A stretch of DNA of 41,080 nucleotides, from IMG/VR virus record IMGVR_UViG_3300025674_000104, positions 1 to 41,080 of that record; one strand, written 5' to 3'. The notes below the pieces were generated by a model. The model was not told where the DNA came from. It saw only the letters and a list, made by a program, of their open reading frames with translations, and searched no databases. Origin of the DNA: a virus. A program made the position numbers and the translations under genes. Shown one piece after another: positions 1 to 4,822 of the stretch (position 1 is its first letter; the number at the start of each line of letters is the position of its first letter).

Positions 1-1
1 C

Positions 2-163
2 ACTCTGGTTGATCGTTATGCTGAACAACTGATGGACAGCATGGACATGAAAACCATGGAACAGTTCGTGTTTGATACGTTGGTGGAAAACCTCACCAAC
101 TATACTGAAGAGGAACTGATCACTGAGATTAGTGATCACTATCCTGAACTGCTGGAGGAGTGA
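2..163 (+). CDS. C-terminal part of a small hypothetical phage protein
   Basis: Only the last 53 codons are in the window; the start lies upstream. The frame is open from base 2 to a TGA at 161-163. The peptide is acidic and probably helical, with the stretch MKTMEQFVFDTLVENL followed by a segment rich in Glu ending in LLEE. I recall similar short ORFs (D-R-Y near the start, LEQFVFDTL in the middle) in other T4-like cyanophages, none with a known function. A G-run/C-run hairpin at 184-204 follows the stop. There are no membrane segments or catalytic motifs. No function is proposed. Confidence 0.7.
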   Translation, partial: TLVDRYAEQLMDSMDMKTMEQFVFDTLVENLTNYTEEELITEISDHYPELLEE

Positions 164-183
164 CACTCTAAGAACCTGCACAA

Positions 184-204
184 GGGGGGGATCTCAGTCC
201 CCCC
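184..204 (+). terminator. G-run/C-run hairpin after the first ORF
   Basis: Seven G (184-190) and six C (199-204) flank the 8-nt loop ATCTCAGT. No U-tract follows, so it is not a textbook intrinsic terminator. It could terminate, stabilise the 3' end, or insulate the promoter just downstream (TATACT at 214-219). Confidence 0.5.
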
Positions 205-213
205 TGATGCCTC

Positions 214-219
214 TATACT
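214..219 (+). promoter_or_regulatory. Sigma70-like -10 box for the 57-aa ORF
   Basis: TATACT lies 22 nt upstream of the ATG at 242. No good -35 hexamer is visible 17-18 nt upstream. The following leader (CTCAGTTCAAACG) is nearly repeated before the ORF at 1454 (ATCAGTTCAAACG), which supports a shared promoter/leader cassette. Confidence 0.45.
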
Positions 220-241
220 GATCTCAGTTCAAACGACACCG

Positions 242-415
242 ATGACCCGCTACGACGTGATCTGCCCCTCTGCTCCCTGGGAGAACACTACCACCGATGA
301 GGATCGTGCCTACGACCTCTGCTACTCTCTCAGTGAGGAATATGGTTACTGTGAGATCCGCCAGAATGGCATGGTCATCGCAGACTACGGCAACCCTGCC
401 ACCTTCTTGGGGTGA
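242..415 (+). CDS. Small hypothetical protein (57 aa)
   Basis: ATG at 242, TGA at 413-415. The translation begins MTRYDVICPSAPWENTTTDE, is acidic, and ends with a short hydrophobic strand (GMVIADYGNPATFLG). It looks like a compact single-domain protein and I do not recognise it. G+C-rich third positions match the neighbouring small ORFs and contrast with the A+T-rich late genes. There is no Shine-Dalgarno sequence before the ATG; the leader is A/C-rich. It sits between two G-run/C-run hairpins, each next to a promoter-like sequence, so it is probably transcribed alone. Start choice rests on the fixed promoter-to-ATG distance. Confidence 0.6.
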   Translation: MTRYDVICPSAPWENTTTDEDRAYDLCYSLSEEYGYCEIRQNGMVIADYGNPATFLG

Positions 416-422
416 CACCTGA

Positions 423-441
423 GGGGGTGGCACACACCCCC
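423..441 (+). terminator. GC hairpin between the 57-aa ORF and the DUF6267-like gene
   Basis: GGGGGTG (423-429) pairs perfectly with CACCCCC (435-441) around a 5-nt loop. The base right after the stem is the first T of the -35 box TTGCAA (442-447), so terminator and promoter abut with no gap. Confidence 0.55.
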
Positions 442-470
442 TTGCAATCGGCACCAATCCCTGCCATACT
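442..470 (+). promoter_or_regulatory. Sigma70-type promoter of the DUF6267-like gene
   Basis: TTGCAA (442-447), 17-nt spacer, CATACT (465-470). The ATG is at 477, so the expected transcription start (about 6-7 nt after the -10 box) falls on or next to the start codon, implying a leaderless or nearly leaderless mRNA. Confidence 0.6.
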
Positions 471-476
471 AAGAGC

Positions 477-1379
477 ATGAAAAACACACACCTTGAGCAT
501 CCTGAAGATGTCATCCTCACGGGCAACCTTGACGTTCTGGATTGGTTCGTTAATCGTGGCACTCTCAGTGTTAAGATTGACGGTGCTCCCGCTATTGTTT
601 GGGGCACAAATCCCGCAAACGGTAAGTTTTTCGTTGGCACCAAAGCAGTCTTTAACAAAGTAAAGATCCGCATCGCTCACAATCATGAAGAGATCGATCA
701 ATTCTATGCTGGCGAAGTTGCAGAAATTCTGCACGCTTGTTATGATTGCCTTCCTCATTCAGACTCCATTCTCCAGGGCGATTTTATCGGGTTTGGTGGA
801 TCTTCTGAATACAAGTCCAACACTATCACTTACCAGTTCCCAGAGGTAGTGAATCAAAGGGTCATCATTGCACCCCATACGGTGTATGAAGCAAACGATG
901 ATCTGCGTGACAGTTGGGCACTCCCTCTGATGGAGAATCTGCAGAGCACTGATGACGTTCTGTTTGTGAAACCTGATGCTTACATTGCATACGGTCAGAC
1001 TTCCTTTGCTGATGTAAAGGACATCTGTGATTTTGCCCGTCAGATGTCAACGGCATGTGAGTTTGTTTCTGACAAGGAAGCAGCAAAGATTAAGCAACAA
1101 CTCAATGCTCTCATTCGCGCTGGTGAGCAAATCACTGTGGAGAATGTGAATGAGTTTGATTGTGACCCTAACCTGATCCGTTTGTGGGCGCTGGTGAAGT
1201 CGATCAAAGACGATTGCCTCTACCTGTGCCGCAATGATGGTCCTGCCGCTTACATCAACGGCAACCGTATTGATGCTGAAGGGTATGTGATGAGCAATGA
1301 GTTTGGTATGTTCAAACTGGTGAATCGTGAGGTATTCTCCTATCATAATTTCAACAGCGGGCGATTTCAGATGGCATAA
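477..1379 (+). CDS. DUF6267-like protein with ligase/nucleotidyltransferase-type motifs (300 aa)
   Basis: The N-terminus (HLEHPEDVILTG) and the segment KIDGAPAIVWGTNPANGKFF resemble a T4-like phage family I remember as DUF6267, of unknown biochemical role. What can be seen is an order of motifs like that of covalent nucleotidyltransferases (ATP-dependent ligases, capping enzymes): K33-x-D35-G36 as a candidate motif I with Lys33 as nucleophile, LQGDFIGFG at 99-107 in the place of motif III, E268-G-Y-V271 as motif IV, and FKLVNR with Lys280 as motif V. If this is right it would form an enzyme-NMP adduct and join or cap an unknown substrate, but that is inference. It is the only mid-sized gene in the early-type region and has its own promoter. 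The ATG at 477 is the first in frame. Confidence 0.7.
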   Translation: MKNTHLEHPEDVILTGNLDVLDWFVNRGTLSVKIDGAPAIVWGTNPANGKFFVGTKAVFNKVKIRIAHNHEEIDQFYAGEVAEILHACYDCLPHSDSILQGDFIGFGGSSEYKSNTITYQFPEVVNQRVIIAPHTVYEANDDLRDSWALPLMENLQSTDDVLFVKPDAYIAYGQTSFADVKDICDFARQMSTACEFVSDKEAAKIKQQLNALIRAGEQITVENVNEFDCDPNLIRLWALVKSIKDDCLYLCRNDGPAAYINGNRIDAEGYVMSNEFGMFKLVNREVFSYHNFNSGRFQMA

Positions 1380-1394
1380 GCAACACTAATGGGT

Positions 1395-1416
1395 CAGGGG
1401 GTTGACTTCCCCCCTG
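1395..1416 (+). terminator. GC hairpin downstream of the DUF6267-like gene
   Basis: CAGGGGG (1395-1401) pairs with CCCCCTG ending at 1416. The loop contains TTGACT, which also serves as the -35 box of the next promoter, so the two signals are superimposed. Confidence 0.55.
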
Positions 1417-1430
1417 CCTGCTGCCATACT
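1402..1430 (+). promoter_or_regulatory. Sigma70-type promoter of the 52-aa ORF
   Basis: TTGACT (1402-1407), 17-nt spacer, CATACT (1425-1430); ATG at 1454. The -35 box lies in the loop of the preceding hairpin. Confidence 0.6.
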
Positions 1431-1453
1431 ACTATCAGTTCAAACGGGACCCG

Positions 1454-1612
1454 ATGATTACGACCTCCTTTGCCTACGGCGACTCCTACGGCATCTCCGA
1501 CCGCTACGGCGACGATGAGAGGGAGCATGATGACCTGATGAGCGCCGAGGACTATGATGCCCGCGCTGCCTGGCGTGACGGTTGGGCAAGTGACACACAA
1601 GGTCGCTGGTGA
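1454..1612 (+). CDS. Small acidic hypothetical protein (52 aa)
   Basis: ATG at 1454, TGA at 1610-1612. The protein is rich in Asp, Gly, Tyr and Ser, with near-repeated pieces (YGDSYG, RYGDDE), and ends with an amphipathic segment containing three Trp. It has no recognisable family. The start is supported by the upstream TTGACT-17-CATACT promoter and by a leader (ATCAGTTCAAACG) almost identical to the one before the ORF at 242. Composition is G+C-rich like the other early ORFs. The next gene's -10 box (1628-1633) follows within 20 nt. Its acidic, Gly/Tyr-rich character might suit a host-protein-binding role, but nothing in the sequence proves it. Confidence 0.6.
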   Translation: MITTSFAYGDSYGISDRYGDDEREHDDLMSAEDYDARAAWRDGWASDTQGRW

Positions 1613-1627
1613 CCCCCTCCCTGCCCT

Positions 1628-1633
1628 TATACT
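1628..1633 (+). promoter_or_regulatory. Sigma70-like -10 box for the DUF7249-like gene
   Basis: TATACT 25 nt before the ATG at 1659, with a following ATTCAGTC leader related to those at 220-235 and 1430-1445. There is no convincing -35 box and no hairpin in this spacer. Confidence 0.4.
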
Positions 1634-1658
1634 GATTCAGTCAACCACAGACAACCCA

Positions 1659-1919
1659 ATGGCAACCGCAACCTACCAGACCAACCTCACCGACCGCACC
1701 TACAATGGTTGGACTAACTACGAAACCTGGAATGTTGTGCTCTGGATTGAGAATGATGAGAGCATTCAAGACTACATTCAAGAGCACGAAGTCTGCTGCT
1801 ATGAAGAACTGCTGGATCTGTTCTATGCTTGTGGCAGTACTGAAACCCCTGACGGTGTGAAGTGGGCAGACCCTAAGGTCAACCGCGTCGAAATCAACGG
1901 TGACGTGTTCGATTTCTAA
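1659..1919 (+). CDS. DUF7249-like small protein (86 aa)
   Basis: The core YNGWTNYETWNVVLWI is a hallmark I remember from a widespread family of small phage and bacterial proteins (DUF7249), whose function is unknown. The frame is open further upstream to 1554, but that extension overlaps the preceding ORF and the promoter-like box. The ATG at 1659, 25 nt after TATACT, gives the protein the usual short N-terminus before the NGWTNYETW motif. The remainder is acidic and contains two adjacent Cys (EVCCYEELLDLFYAC). It is followed by a G-run/C-run hairpin and the first copy of the 16-nt repeat. Confidence 0.75.
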   Translation: MATATYQTNLTDRTYNGWTNYETWNVVLWIENDESIQDYIQEHEVCCYEELLDLFYACGSTETPDGVKWADPKVNRVEINGDVFDF

Positions 1920-1929
1920 ACCGTCCACC

Positions 1930-1949
1930 AGGGGGGCAGCGACCCCCCT
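1930..1949 (+). terminator. GC hairpin after the DUF7249-like gene
   Basis: AGGGGGG (1930-1936) pairs with CCCCCCT (1943-1949), loop CAGCGA. It is followed at once by the 16-nt repeat at 1952. Confidence 0.55.
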
Positions 1950-1951
1950 CC

Positions 1952-1967
1952 GACCCTGTAGAATTCT
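1952..1967 (+). repeat. 16-nt promoter-like repeat, copy 1
   Basis: GACCCTGTAGAATTCT. Exact copies occur at 2213-2228, 2671-2686 and 2904-2919. Each lies 20-23 nt before a start codon and holds TAGAAT, a plausible -10 box, and an EcoRI-type GAATTC. Here no good -35 box is seen. Confidence 0.7.
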
Positions 1968-1990
1968 TCCATACCAAACGGACCGAAACC

Positions 1991-2176
1991 ATGAAAGTCT
2001 ACGCTGTTATCGGTGGCGCTGATTATGAAGGCGAGTCCTTTGATTCCCTCCGCCTGTTCGATTGCCGCTCCACTGCCGTCGCCTACCATAAGGCACTGAC
2101 GGAGGATGAGGGATTCGATTATGCTCTGCTGCGTGAGCAGGAGGTCTGCATGGAATCCGCCCTGGCAACCGCCTGA
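1991..2176 (+). CDS. Small hypothetical protein (61 aa)
   Basis: Starts at the ATG at 1991, 23 nt after repeat copy 1. The N-terminus MKVYAVIGGADYEGESFDSLRLFDCRSTAVAYHK follows a pattern I recall from short phage proteins: a beta strand, a G-x-x-Y-E-G turn, a second strand, then a helix with aligned Ala/Tyr residues. This would be a small alpha/beta fold. No catalytic residues are obvious. It has no Shine-Dalgarno sequence and is followed by a hairpin and repeat copy 2, so it appears to be a single-gene transcription unit. Function unknown. Confidence 0.7.
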   Translation: MKVYAVIGGADYEGESFDSLRLFDCRSTAVAYHKALTEDEGFDYALLREQEVCMESALATA

Positions 2177-2189
2177 GCAACTGGCACAC

Positions 2190-2206
2190 GGGGGCTAGGA
2201 ACCCCC
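2190..2206 (+). terminator. GC hairpin after the 61-aa ORF
   Basis: GGGGG (2190-2194) and CCCCC (2202-2206) around a 7-nt loop, directly upstream of repeat copy 2. Confidence 0.5.
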
Positions 2207-2212
2207 TCTCCC

Positions 2213-2228
2213 GACCCTGTAGAATTCT
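2213..2228 (+). repeat. 16-nt promoter-like repeat, copy 2
   Basis: Exact copy of the sequence at 1952-1967, 20 nt before the ATG at 2249. A weak -35-like TAGGAA (2196-2201) lies 18 nt before its TAGAAT box. Confidence 0.7.
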
Positions 2229-2248
2229 CTCACACCGCAAGACACCCC

Positions 2249-2410
2249 ATGCGCTTCGAAGTTCGCTACCAGACCCCCTACAACCACACCGAGTGGCGCT
2301 CCCAGTGGTTCACCAGTAAAGAGGAGGCAGACCGTATGGTAGAATTCTATCGCTCCTGCGGTTCCCCCTCTCACATCGCTCCCTCCTCCCTGGCACAACT
2401 GGAACGCTGA
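2249..2410 (+). CDS. Small hypothetical protein (53 aa)
   Basis: ATG at 2249, TGA at 2408-2410. The translation begins MRFEVRYQTPYNHTEWRSQWFTSKEEADRM: a beta strand rich in aromatic residues followed by a helix that starts with SKEEAD. That layout is common in short phage proteins but gives no function. An in-gene TAGAATTCTA at 2339-2348 resembles the promoter repeat, which may be coincidental or may drive an internal transcript. The start is set by the fixed distance from repeat copy 2. Confidence 0.65.
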   Translation: MRFEVRYQTPYNHTEWRSQWFTSKEEADRMVEFYRSCGSPSHIAPSSLAQLER

Positions 2411-2467
2411 CCCGATGGGAATGGCAGCGCCCCTAAAGACTCCGCCAACCTTTCTACCTGAATTCTG

Positions 2468-2635
2468 ATGACCCGCGACCTGGCACTCTCCCTGCTCCGC
2501 ACTGGCAGCAACGGCGATCAAATCCTCCAAATCCTGGAGACCCTCACCGCCGACATTGAGCAGGCAAATATCGCTGATGCCGCTGCCCACTACGCTGCCA
2601 TCAGCGCCCCGACCCTGCAGGAAGTCCAATTCTGA
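2468..2635 (+). CDS. Small helical hypothetical protein (55 aa)
   Basis: ATG at 2468, TGA at 2633-2635. The N-terminus MTRDLALSLLRTGSNGDQILQILETL is a pattern I remember from many cyanophages (ALSLL, G-x-N-G, ILxIL), where it is a conserved short protein without assigned function. It is predicted to be helical, with a helix-turn-helix-like outline: two helices split by G-S-N-G. The spacer before it (2411-2467) has GAATTCT directly at the start codon instead of a full repeat copy, so promoter use is less clear than for its neighbours. Confidence 0.7.
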   Translation: MTRDLALSLLRTGSNGDQILQILETLTADIEQANIADAAAHYAAISAPTLQEVQF

Positions 2636-2648
2636 AACCGCACACTCA

Positions 2649-2669
2649 GGGGGTTGGCAAACGACCCCC
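2649..2669 (+). terminator. GC hairpin after the 55-aa ORF
   Basis: GGGGG (2649-2653) and CCCCC (2665-2669) around an 11-nt loop that contains TTGGCA (2654-2659), a possible -35 box for the next promoter. Confidence 0.5.
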
Positions 2670-2670
2670 C

Positions 2671-2686
2671 GACCCTGTAGAATTCT
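2671..2686 (+). repeat. 16-nt promoter-like repeat, copy 3
   Basis: Exact copy, 22 nt before the ATG at 2709. TTGGCA at 2654-2659 is 18 nt from its TAGAAT (2678-2683), so a sigma70-type promoter is plausible. The sequence following it (CAAGCAACCG) is nearly the same as that after copy 4. Confidence 0.7.
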
Positions 2687-2708
2687 CAAGCAACCGACAG
2701 AGGGCCTG

Positions 2709-2891
2709 ATGACCTTCCCCGATCTCATCGCTGAAATCACCAACCCTGAGAACGGCACCATCTACTGGATTGAAGCGGCACACGCTGCCAAGCAGCACGG
2801 TCTGTGGGATGACTTCCGCACCGACTATGGCACGACCTCTGCCTTTGGCGGGGTTGACGCTGGTGAGTTCCTGGTGTGGTTGGGGTATTGA
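2709..2891 (+). CDS. Small hypothetical protein (60 aa)
   Basis: ATG at 2709, TGA at 2889-2891; the frame is open upstream to 2556 but that part overlaps the previous gene and the repeat. The translation begins MTFPDLIAEITNPENGTIYW and continues through an Ala-rich helix to a Gly-rich C-terminus (FGGVDAGEFLVWLGY). It is a probable compact soluble protein with no known family. Its stop codon lies inside the -35 box (TTGACC, 2888-2893) of the next gene's promoter, showing how tightly these cassettes are packed. Confidence 0.65.
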   Translation: MTFPDLIAEITNPENGTIYWIEAAHAAKQHGLWDDFRTDYGTTSAFGGVDAGEFLVWLGY

Positions 2892-2916
2892 CCCTGGCGC
2901 CCCGACCCTGTAGAAT
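2888..2916 (+). promoter_or_regulatory. Sigma70-type promoter containing repeat copy 4
   Basis: TTGACC (2888-2893), 17-nt spacer, TAGAAT (2911-2916). It shows that the TAGAAT of the repeated element can stand at the right distance from a good -35 box. ATG at 2942. Confidence 0.65.
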
Positions 2917-2919
2917 TCT
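2904..2919 (+). repeat. 16-nt promoter-like repeat, copy 4
   Basis: Exact copy of 1952-1967, 22 nt before the ATG at 2942 and embedded in the TTGACC-17-TAGAAT promoter. Confidence 0.7.
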
Positions 2920-2941
2920 CAAGCAAACCGCAACCGACCCG

Positions 2942-3112
2942 ATGCGCTTTCCCCTCTCTCAAGCAACCCGCCTCACCGACCGCCAGACCGTGTGGGTCTC
3001 TGCCTCCGACAATGCCAAGAATGCGGACGGTCGCCCCTCTCAGTTCGTTCACTGGGGTGTGCCGACTGCCATCATCGCGGGGCAGTATGCTGAGGCATTC
3101 GCCAAGGGGTGA
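2942..3112 (+). CDS. Small hypothetical protein (56 aa)
   Basis: ATG at 2942, TGA at 3110-3112. The frame stays open upstream to 2876, but that segment covers the promoter. The translation begins MRFPLSQATRLTDRQTVWVS and includes HWGVPTAIIAGQYAEAF near the end. It is basic at the N-terminus, with no signal peptide and no family recognised. The region just after the stop has another G-run/C-run structure (about 3105-3130) of the kind that ends the other small genes. Confidence 0.6.
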   Translation: MRFPLSQATRLTDRQTVWVSASDNAKNADGRPSQFVHWGVPTAIIAGQYAEAFAKG

Positions 3113-3160
3113 GGGGTCCTCCCCCCTTCCCTCTCTACAGATCACACCCCCTCACCGATC

Positions 3161-3385
3161 ATGATGACCCTTCCCACCGTGATGACTCCTGCCGATCTGA
3201 ATGCTGCCATCGCCTCAGGTGCCATGACCTTCCGCCGCCTGCCCACTGCCCATGGTGCTCGCTCCAATCGTTGGGCGGATCGGATCAAAGGCGGCAGCAC
3301 TCGTGTTCGGACCCATGGTGGGGCAGCAGGATCCCGTGGCACCTCTATGACCACTAAGGCATCTGCGCTGGCAGACGTGCGCTGA
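3161..3385 (+). CDS. Small basic hypothetical protein (74 aa)
   Basis: Begins at the first of two adjacent ATGs (3161 or 3164; the choice cannot be settled). The N-terminal half looks helical (TPADLNAAIASGAMTFRRL). The C-terminal half is rich in Arg, Gly and Ser (KGGSTRVRTHGGAAGSRGTS) and so positively charged and perhaps disordered, which could suit nucleic-acid or ribosome contact; that is inference only. It is the last G+C-rich gene before the composition shift, with a large GC hairpin following at 3423-3456. Confidence 0.6.
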   Translation: MMTLPTVMTPADLNAAIASGAMTFRRLPTAHGARSNRWADRIKGGSTRVRTHGGAAGSRGTSMTTKASALADVR

Positions 3386-3422
3386 GGCAGTGGGGCGCTG
3401 TTCGTTCGTTTCAGCAGGCAGT

Positions 3423-3456
3423 GCCCCCCGTATCCGCCGTCCCGTGGCGCGGGGGC
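3423..3456 (+). terminator. Large GC hairpin at the composition boundary
   Basis: Outer stem GCCCCC/GGGGGC (3423 to 3456) plus inner CGCC/GGCG (3435-3438 with 3446-3449). It is followed by GTATTTAAAAT. This is the last GC-rich element; sequence to the right is strongly A+T-rich. It is a good candidate for the end of the early block. Confidence 0.6.
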
Positions 3457-3557
3457 GTATTTAAAATCCAATGGATCCCTAAGGCTATAAAGTGTTACGG
3501 AAGCGCGATAAATCATAAAGGCATTTTGAAATCATAAAAGTAAATACACTCAAAATC

Positions 3558-3581
3558 AAAAAATTTTTCGAAAAATTTTTT
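3558..3581 (+). repeat. Perfect 24-nt A/T palindrome
   Basis: Six A, five T, then CG, five A, six T: each 12-nt half is the exact reverse complement of the other. It lies 68 nt before the AbrB-like gene in a 264-nt non-coding gap (3386-3649). The same gap has a direct repeat AAATCATAAA at 3510-3519 and 3529-3538 and a TATAAT at 3616-3621. It could be an operator or a bidirectional terminator. Confidence 0.6.
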
Positions 3582-3649
3582 AATTGCAAAGTCGATATAA
3601 ATTATCAAAACAATATATAATTTGAAAAACGTAAATTCATATACACAAA

Positions 3650-3826
3650 ATGAAAAAAAATTCCGGAGACATTTTTGAATCTATAGAGGTCGATCCAATC
3701 AGTGGAGAATATTATATTACAATTCCAGAACAAATTATGAATGAACTTTCATGGTACGAAGACACAGAAATCTCCTTTAAAATAGAGGGTGATGAAGTAA
3801 TTCTTACAGAAAAAAGCACTAATTGA
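3650..3826 (+). CDS. AbrB/MazE-like small DNA-binding protein candidate (58 aa)
   Basis: ATG at 3650, TGA at 3824-3826. The central and C-terminal part (YYITIPEQIMNELSWYEDTEISFKIEGDEVILTEK, residues about 21-55) matches the pattern of the AbrB/SpoVT/MazE swapped-hairpin domain: a strand ending in T-I-P, a short helix with E-L, then x-x-G/D-x-E-I/V and two strands ending in hydrophobic-hydrophobic-T/R-E-K. Such proteins are dimeric DNA-binding regulators or antitoxins. No toxin gene is adjacent, which favours a regulator. It sits at the junction between the G+C-rich block and the A+T-rich genes, downstream of a 24-nt A/T palindrome that might be its own operator. Its stop codon overlaps the -35 box of the glycosyltransferase promoter. 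Confidence 0.65.
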   Translation: MKKNSGDIFESIEVDPISGEYYITIPEQIMNELSWYEDTEISFKIEGDEVILTEKSTN

Positions 3827-3851
3827 CAGCATATAGATAATACTGTATGAT
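3823..3851 (+). promoter_or_regulatory. Near-consensus sigma70 promoter of the glycosyltransferase gene
   Basis: TTGACA (3823-3828), exactly 17 nt, TATGAT (3846-3851). It overlaps the TGA of the AbrB-like gene. The predicted start near 3858 leaves a leader of about 16 nt before the ATG at 3874. Confidence 0.75.
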
Positions 3852-3873
3852 ACTGAAGTAACAACTTTCTATT

Positions 3874-4632
3874 ATGGCTAAAGGATTTACAGTAAAAGCA
3901 AAAGTTCCACAACCATCAACAAAAGAAGAAGAGTGGGACTATAATTTGGCAAAGGAAATGGTTAGAGGTAAATCTATCGTTTTCTGTTTACCTGGAAGAG
4001 GGGTTTCTTACACCTATCTGAAAAACTTTGTTCAACTTTGTTTTGATCTAGTTCAGGCAGGAGCAAATATTCAAATTTCTCAAGACTATTCATCAATGGT
4101 TAATTTTGCAAGATGCAAATGTCTTGGAGCAAATGTACTTCGAGGACCAGATCAGATTCCCTGGGATGGAAAACTTAAGTATGATTGGCAGTTATGGATT
4201 GATTCTGATATTGTTTTTAATACAGAAAAATTCTGGCAACTGGTCTTGATGGACAAGGATATTTCTGCTGGTTGGTATTGTACTGAAGATGGTCATACAA
4301 CATCAGTGGCACACTGGTTAGATGAAGAAGATTTCAGAGGAAATGGTGGTGTAATGAATCATGAAACTCTTGAAAGTATTTCAAAGCGTCGTAAACCATT
4401 TACAGTAGATTATACAGGATTTGGATGGGTATTGATCAAGCATGGTGTTTTCGAACATTCTGAAATGAAGTATCCTTGGTTTGCTCCTAAGATGCAAGTC
4501 TTTGAATCTGGAGAAGTTCAAGACATGTGTGGAGAAGATGTATCATTCTGTTTGGATGCAAAGGAAGCAGGATTTGAAATTTGGTGTGATCCTCGCATTC
4601 GCGTTGGACACGAAAAAACAAGAGTTATTTGA
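3874..4632 (+). CDS. GT-A-type glycosyltransferase (252 aa)
   Basis: An N-terminal strand and Gly-rich turn (IVFCLPGRGVSYTYLKNF, 35-52) is followed by D110-S-D112 in WLWIDSDIVF-like context (QLWIDSDIVF), which fits the metal-binding DxD motif of GT-A glycosyltransferases. Further on, GEDVSFCLDAKEAGF (220-234) matches the E-D-x-x-x-x acceptor/catalytic segment, and H246 near the end fits the C-terminal His often seen in this fold. Proteins of this type are common in T4-like cyanophages; the sugar donor and acceptor are unknown. It has no signal peptide or membrane segment. It is the first gene after a strong sigma70 promoter, and its stop is one base before the next ATG, so it heads a compact operon. 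Confidence 0.75.
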   Translation: MAKGFTVKAKVPQPSTKEEEWDYNLAKEMVRGKSIVFCLPGRGVSYTYLKNFVQLCFDLVQAGANIQISQDYSSMVNFARCKCLGANVLRGPDQIPWDGKLKYDWQLWIDSDIVFNTEKFWQLVLMDKDISAGWYCTEDGHTTSVAHWLDEEDFRGNGGVMNHETLESISKRRKPFTVDYTGFGWVLIKHGVFEHSEMKYPWFAPKMQVFESGEVQDMCGEDVSFCLDAKEAGFEIWCDPRIRVGHEKTRVI

Positions 4633-4633
4633 T

Positions 4634-4822
4634 ATGTCTAACGAAACTTACAATATTCTCTGTAAAGGTCGTAGAATATATACAGGACTTACGCAGGAAG
4701 AATATTTCAATGTAATGCAGGACTTGTCAATTGAATATTATCAGACAGGTTCTCCAAGACCTGAAGATCTTGAAACTGAAATTTTAACGGAGAGTAAACT
4801 ATGGCAAAAGGCGGATCGCTAA
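4634..4822 (+). CDS. Conserved small cyanophage-type protein (62 aa)
   Basis: Starts at ATG 4634, one base after the glycosyltransferase stop. The protein (MSNETYNILCKGRRIYTGLTQEEYFNVMQDLSIEYY) has two strands followed by a helix beginning with T-Q-E-E-Y, then an acidic tail with PEDLETEI. I recall very similar ORFs in cyanophages, always unassigned. Its last 22 nt overlap the next gene in another frame. No catalytic motif is visible. Its tight coupling to the glycosyltransferase may mean they act together, but the sequence does not show how. Confidence 0.75.
   Translation: MSNETYNILCKGRRIYTGLTQEEYFNVMQDLSIEYYQTGSPRPEDLETEILTESKLWQKADR

Noticed and set aside
2195-2761. Long open frame on the minus strand (188 codons) across the small early genes
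   Set aside because: It is a by-product of G+C-rich codons on the + strand. It crosses four + strand ORFs with their own promoter-leader signals, and no minus-strand promoter or ribosome binding site is seen.
1952-2919. Possible CRISPR array from the four identical 16-nt repeats
   Set aside because: Spacing is irregular (261, 458 and 233 nt), the intervals hold genes, and the element always precedes a start codon.
1-3460. Chimeric assembly or host DNA as explanation for the G+C-rich block
   Set aside because: Several small ORFs there (for example those at 1659, 1991 and 2468) resemble short phage proteins I remember, and the dense single-gene layout is phage-like; no host gene is seen. Cannot be fully excluded without read data.
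3593-3621. Full sigma70 promoter before the AbrB-like gene
   Set aside because: TATAAT (3616-3621) is perfect, but no -35 hexamer is found 16-18 nt upstream; TTGCAA at 3584 is 26 nt away. In such A+T-rich DNA a TATAAT can arise by chance.
3386-3649. tRNA or small RNA gene in the gap at the composition boundary
   Set aside because: No cloverleaf, T-loop sequence or CCA end is visible; only the hairpin, palindrome and direct repeat described.
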